A stretch of DNA of 64,000 nt. It comes from Karstenula rhodostoma CBS 690.94. Lineage: Eukaryota; Ascomycota; Dothideomycetes; Pleosporales; Didymosphaeriaceae. The stretch covers positions 1,004,844-1,068,843 of the forward strand of contig MU001507.1 of assembly GCA_010093485.1 (NCBI GenBank), given 5' to 3'. Below, in pieces: positions 58,818 through 64,000 of the stretch. The notes below the pieces were generated by a model. The model did no database searches. It was not told where the DNA came from and saw nothing but the letters and a program-made list of their open reading frames with translations. A program made the translations under genes and the position numbers. Positions within the stretch are counted from its first letter, which is position 1. Every line of letters starts with the position of its first letter.

Positions 58818-59776
58818 AGTGGAGGAGGCGGTCCTAGGCTTCCAAGGGTCTATTCCCACGCGGCTTTGGGCTTCAAGCACGAGAGCTTATAAAGGTCCGA
58901 TGGTCTCGTCGCAGAGGATATCTTCGGATGGGCGGCGTATAGTGGCTACGATCGTTGGGGGTTCTGGGGCTTCTGGAGCTTCAGCGGTCGAGGCTCCGGC
59001 GCTTCGATGATCGGGAGGTGCTGGGACTTCGACTGTCGGGGGGTTATGGTATTTTGACGTTCGGGTGCTTCTGGCGCTTCGACGGTCGGTGCTTACGGTA
59101 CTTCGACGGTCGGGTGCTTCTGGCGCTTCGATAGTTGGGTGCTTCTGGCGCTTCAACAGTCGGTACTTCTGGTGTTTCGAAGGCCGGGTGCTTCTAGTGC
59201 TTCGACAAAAGACGGCCCCGGAGCCTCGACAGATGGCGGCTGAGGTGCTTTGCAGGTCAAATACTTCGCCAGGCAGATGTTCCCGTGCGTTGGCCACGCG
59301 GTCGGAGGTGAGACAGAGACAGGGTTATACGCTTTCAACGAGAACCAAGAGCTAGCGTATGACGATACTGTGTACCTTGAGCATGCAGTTGCGCAATCAC
59401 TGGAATGCAGCAGCTCGACGGCGTGGGGGCACAGGTGGAGGAGTTGGGGGAGGGGTGGTGGGGTGTCACAACCTTGGAAGTGCAGCAGGGTTGGAGGTGG
59501 GCGAGGGGCGCTGTTAGTGCAGACAAACAGATAATAGAACAAATAGCATCACATCATGTTACGACACGAATAAGAAGTATGGCATCGTCAAACGCCGGTC
59601 TTTGCAGGTGTTGAGCTGGTCCACGCCGAGATTCCGCGCGCTTGGGATGAGCAACTAGCGCGACAGGGACCTGCTCACCCTGGCGTGTGTTTACTGTTTA
59701 CCTTTGCCGAGCTTCCATCAACACGATAATCACTAACCACCAGCCTTTTCAACGAGCACGCACAACACTGCCAGAC
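58818..59776. other. Divergent intergenic region with minisatellite
   Basis: Shared upstream region of the PHAF1-like gene (-) and kinesin-5 (+). It holds a 24-25-bp minisatellite (listed separately). Open frames across the repeat are by-products of it. Confidence 0.6.
58955..59212. repeat. 24-25-bp minisatellite, about 10 diverged units
   Basis: Six clear units begin at 59065, 59089, 59114, 59139, 59163 and 59188, each with the core GTGCTTCTGGCGCTTCGA and a variable end like CGGTCGG. Four more diverged units precede them. The period is not a multiple of three and alternates between 24 and 25, so it is not a coding repeat. Confidence 0.85.
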
Positions 59777-62700
59777 ATGTCGGGGCTCCCTCGATCTGCG
59801 CAGGTGCCTACAAAGCGCGCACCGGCGCCCGGCTCCATGCGCCCCCCAATCATGCGTCCAACCTCACACCTCGCCCGCGGGCGCTCCGCAACACCTGCAC
59901 ACGACGGAAAGCAAACACGGGCAGAATCAGTTGCTTCCACGCGAAGCGTGCGGTCGTCGCCGTCCTCGAATTTGAAGCGCAAGGAGCGCGACTTCGAAGG
60001 CGCCGATGAGGAAACGAACATCAATGTTGTCGTCCGGTGTCGAGGACGCAACGATCGCGAAGTCAAAGAAAATTCCGGCGTGGTTGTGTCTACGAATGGA
60101 ATCAAGGGAAGCACCGTGGAGCTTTCCATGGGCCCGAGTGCGCTCAGCAACAAGTCGTACCAGTTCGACAAGGTTTTCTCGCCTGCCGCCGATCAGAACA
60201 TGGTTTTCGATGAAGTTGTGGCGCCCATACTCGACGAGGTGTGTGGACCGCCCAGGGCGCATTCATATGAGCTAACGTGCAGAAGGTGCTCGGTGGCTTC
60301 AACTGCACCATTTTCGCGTATGGCCAGACCGGTACTGGCAAGACCTACACCATGACAGGTGATATCTCAAATATCCTTCCTCTCCCGGATGCTGCCGGTA
60401 TCATCCCACGCGTTCTCTACGCACTTTTCAACAAACTCGAATCCGAAGAGACGGAAAACTCAGTCAAGTGTTCCTTCATCGAGCTGTACAACGAAGAGCT
60501 GCGCGATTTGCTGTCGACGGATGACGGCATCAAGCTGAAGATCTACGATGATAACAGCAAGAAGGGGCACAGCACGACTTTGGTCCAGGGAATGGAGGAA
60601 TGCCACCTGAAGTCAGCTGCCCAAGGTATCAAGCTTCTCTCCGACGGAACCAACAAGCGACAAGTGGCAGCGACCAAGTGCAACGATCTGAGTTCGCGTA
60701 GTCACACCGTCTTTACGATCACCGTATACATGAAGCGGATTTCGGAGGATGGTGTGGAATACTTGAGTGCCGGAAAGCTCAATCTTGTCGATCTTGCTGG
60801 AAGCGAAAACATCCAACGCAGTGGAGCAGAGAACAAGCGCGCAGCTGAGGCAGGTCTCATCAACAAGAGTTTGCTCACTCTTGGTCGCGTTATCAACGCG
60901 CTGGTAGAACGCAGCTCACACATCCCATACCGAGAGTCCAAATTAACCCGCTTGCTGCAAGACTCGCTAGGTGGCCGAACGAAGACATGCATTATTGCGA
61001 CCTTATCACCCGCGAAGAGCAACCTCGAAGAAACGATATCGACCCTCGACTACGCCTTCCGTGCAAAGAACATCCGCAACAAGCCGCAGATCAACCAACT
61101 CATGTCAAAGAAGACCTTGCTCAAGGAGTTTACCGCCGAGATCGAGAAGCTAAAGAGCGAGTTGATCGCAACCAGGCAGCGAAATGGTGTCTACCTCACG
61201 CAGGAGAATTACGAAGAGATTACCACCATAAGCGAGTCCAGGCGCATTCTGAGCGAGGACCAACGTGATAAGATCGAAACAATGGAGGCGAACCTTCGTA
61301 ACAAGGTAGAGGAGCTTTTCAGCCTGACAACGAATTTTCAAAACCTCAAGAAGGACAATGAACAGACCAGGCTCGCTTTGGACGGCACAAAGGGCATACT
61401 TGAGAAAACCGAGGCGGTCCTGACTTTGACGCGACAGAATCTCGCCGAGGAAACCGAGCTGCGGAAAGCTCATGCCAAAACGGAAGGCGAACTTGCTGAG
61501 ATCGGTCAGGATATGATCTCTACGTTAGGGAAGACGACGTCTGATATTGACGCTCTACGGTCCAAAATTCGTCGAAAGTCGGAACTACAGTCTCAGAACC
61601 GTCAGTACTGGACAACATCGCGGCACCAGGTGGTGGATACGACACAGCTTGTCGATACCCGCATAGCGCAGTTCCGCAACCAACAGGAGCAGATGATGGA
61701 GTCTCTATCATCGAGGATGCAGGCTTTCGTGACCGATGAGCTTGACAAGCTTGATGTTTCGCAGACCTTCCTGCAAGAGAAGATGAAGGATTTCGGAACG
61801 TCCGAGCAAGAGGTCAATGAACAAACCGCCAAAGCTCGTAATGACATGAACGAAGTGTTGGAAGAGATCAAGACCTTGCGAGAAGATGTAAAACAGAAGG
61901 TCGGTGCCGGTCTCAATGAGCTGTCTGCCGCAGCCGAGAAGATATCTGCAAATATTATCCTGGAGTTGGAGAAGTTTCAGGCAGAGGTACGTAATTCGAG
62001 TGGATTCATTGGCATACACTAAACTATTCGCCACAGCTCCATGCTTCCTACCAAGCGCTAGGTAGAGAGTTCAAGAACACTTTCGTCGATCTAACCAAGT
62101 CCCTCAATGAGCAACAAGCTGAGAATGAGCGACTACATCAGCAAGTCCTGGAAGCGAATACATCCCTCGTGCAAGCCAACAAGGCGTCCCAAGGCCGTCT
62201 CCTTCAGGTCGTTGACGAGGAAAAGCAGAGATCAGCAGAGGACCGCGAACAGCTGCTCGCGCAGGTCACTTCGCTTATTAATGCTAGCGCAGACGCGAAG
62301 GACAAACGTTTGAACGAGAGAGTGACTGGTGTGTGCGAAGAGATTGGTACTGCAAATGCTTCTTTCTTGACGGAACAGTCTGCATACTCTGAGGGAATGG
62401 GTAACTGGGTCGATAAGTCCAAGGGTGTCCTTGCTGGGATTTCCAAGTCGCAAGATGCTGTGAAGACTAAGATCAAGGGCGATTTCTCGGCAGTAACTCA
62501 ACAGTCCACTGCGATCAAGAACACGACCACTTCAGTGCATGAGAGCACAGTAAAGATTGTGGAGGCGCAGATGGCGCAGATGGACACACAGCTAAATTCC
62601 CTGGACGACATCATGTCGCGCGTGCGCGAACAAAACGATGTCCATCACACAGCCCACACAAGCTCGCTCAGTGCATTGTCATCTACCGTCCAGTCGTCTT

Positions 62701-63410
62701 ATTCGAGCATTGGCGAGCACCTTTCCACGTCTTTTGCTCGCGTACAAGCGCTGGAGTCTGACGTTGCCGCTCAAACGACCGCGCTCAAAGAAACGTTACC
62801 GGCTCTGGCAGAGGATGCCAACATTCGTGCTCCTCTGCACGAGCTCCGAAACACGATTGAAGGTCAAGACCTGCTCGAGTATAACCCCACCGGAGAGACA
62901 CCAAAACGCGTCAATTACACCATTCCGGACAAACTGCCACGGACTGAAGCGTACGAAAACCTGTTGTCACGGCTTCGCGATCGCCCTGTTCCCGCAGAAG
63001 CTCGCAGTCCTACTAAGGCGTTGGTTTTCAACGATATAAAGAACGAAACAACCGAGGACATTTTCAATGCGGTTACGAAACCCAACTTCGGTCGCTCTGT
63101 CAGCGCACATGCTGCCACGGTACCCGTGGGGACCTCTCTTCGGGAGCTAGATGTTAATGTCGTCGCGCAAGAAAGCCACACGCAGCCCTTGCCCATCGTG
63201 TCTCACTCTGACAGCATGGACATGGCAGCTCCCCCGCTTAAGAAGCAACGCAGTGAGGACACGAAGTTGCCGATGAAGCGGATGACCAGGAAGACAGTTG
63301 GCGGTGAGGGTAAGGGTGACCGGGAGAACTTGACCATCACGAACTTCACCTCGAGCATCGGACCGGGACTTGCCAAGGGGAGGAGGTTGAGGAGCCACGG
63401 AAGCAATTAG
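59777..63410 (+). CDS. bimC: Kinesin-5 (BimC/Cut7/Eg5) mitotic motor
   Basis: Exons 59777-60238, 60283-61986 and 62037-63410 give 1179 residues. This plus-end motor forms bipolar tetramers that push spindle poles apart. A basic Ser/Pro-rich head extension (1-85) precedes the motor domain (about 86-450). The P-loop is GQTGTGKT (168-175), switch I NDLSSRSH, switch II DLAGSEN, and the neck-linker region follows AFRAKNIRNKPQINQ. Long coiled coils run from about 455 to 900. Near the C-terminus is the BimC box, with a CDK consensus TPKR in NPTGETPKRVNYTIP that should control spindle binding. A basic tail follows. Both joins are in frame (ILDE/KVLGGF; FQAE/LHASYQ). Expected to be essential. Confidence 0.97.
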
Positions 63411-64000
63411 GTGGTCTGGCTTGATAGTGTCTTCTGCATAGCCCTAAGGAGTTCGTGATTGATTCCAGTTTCTGGATATGGCGGAGTTTTGAAAGGCTTG
63501 GTACATGGGGCGTCTTGTGCGAAAGGTTGTGGATAGGGATGGCTGGCGTTTGCAATGTCAATTTCAATTGTCTAGTATAGCTAGGGGAGACACCTTTTGG
63601 TGATCATTTTTGTACCCCACACACTCGATAACTCGATCTTTTTTGTCATTATTTTCCTCTGTATTGCTCAGTATATCTGACGTCGTAATCGAAGACTTTC
63701 TCCTTTGCAGCTCTCGAATCATGTGCAAGGTCCGTGGTGGGGCCTTTGACCTGGCATTCACAGCAGGACAAAAGTCGATATAAGCTCTTTGTCGGCCGGA
63801 GTGATGAGGGAGGGTGAAGGAGAGTGATTTGGCAGCTAGCTGAAGAGGGACCGACCTCGGGACGCCAGGGTGCTCTTCTCTTCCTTCTCCAGACCCACCA
63901 TGGAAGCATACACGCCATAGACGCGGAGAGGTTGGATATGGACCCGAAGGCGCTACAAAAGGAGTCACACGGTTCGCAGACATTTGGGGCAGCATTTCAT
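63411..64000. other. 3' flank of kinesin-5 to window edge
   Basis: Minus-strand frames (63995-63564 and 63918-63649) reach close to the edge and could include the end of a further gene, but neither shows a recognisable motif and they overlap in different frames. No call made. Confidence 0.4.

Noticed and set aside
58887..59297. 136-codon minus-strand repeat protein
   Set aside because: It is a reading of the 24-25-bp minisatellite, whose period does not keep frame.
1..64000. CRISPR arrays, rRNA genes or intact transposons
   Set aside because: No spaced repeat array, no rRNA-like sequence and no transposase or reverse-transcriptase motifs were seen. AT-rich stretches at 22.4-24.3 and 44-45 kb may be decayed repeats but show no coding remains.

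Overview
The window looks like nuclear DNA of a filamentous ascomycete, most likely a Dothideomycete close to the Pleosporales. Genes are broken by short GT-AG introns of about 40-110 nt, several with CTAAC/CTGAC-like branch points. Both strands are used with no operons, and the families (kinesin-5/BimC, N-myristoyltransferase, a PL4 pectin lyase, DHA1 and sugar MFS transporters, MARVEL and F-box proteins) are fungal. The species cannot be named from sequence alone. All exon coordinates were worked out by hand from reading frames and splice signals.

Layout. 0-7.5 kb: MFS sugar transporter, a ricin-B-like single-pass membrane protein, N-myristoyltransferase, mitochondrial ribosomal protein bL36m (all +). 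8-13.3 kb: a 962-aa conserved unknown (-), divergent from a small MARVEL-like protein (+). 15.9-22.4 kb: secreted kelch protein (-), an orphan SRPBCC-like exon (-), BCAS3-like WD40 protein (+). 24.5-31 kb: MPDU1-like PQ-loop protein (+), DHA1 transporter (-), 1-Cys peroxiredoxin (+). 31-38 kb: Ral2-like kelch/BTB protein (+), a 110-aa single-pass protein with a PPxY motif (-), an F-box protein (-). 39-51 kb is gene-poor and accessory in character: a coiled-coil mini-gene (-), a secreted two-PAN-domain protein (+), a PL4 rhamnogalacturonan lyase (-) and, just upstream on the same strand, a five-exon class II aldolase (-). 51.6-64 kb is housekeeping: a 120-aa unknown (-), mitochondrial isoleucyl-tRNA synthetase (-), PHAF1/UPF0183 (-), kinesin-5 (+).

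Two relationships stand out. BCAS3-like and PHAF1-like genes, whose mammalian products form one complex on the phagophore, lie about 35 kb apart here. The rhamnogalacturonan lyase sits beside a class II aldolase with a complete metal-binding set, which may be a small pectin/deoxy-sugar utilisation pair. Several genes (aldolase, PAN protein, coiled-coil gene, F-box 3' exon, Ral2-like 5' exon, BCAS3 5' exon) only become visible after splicing by hand.
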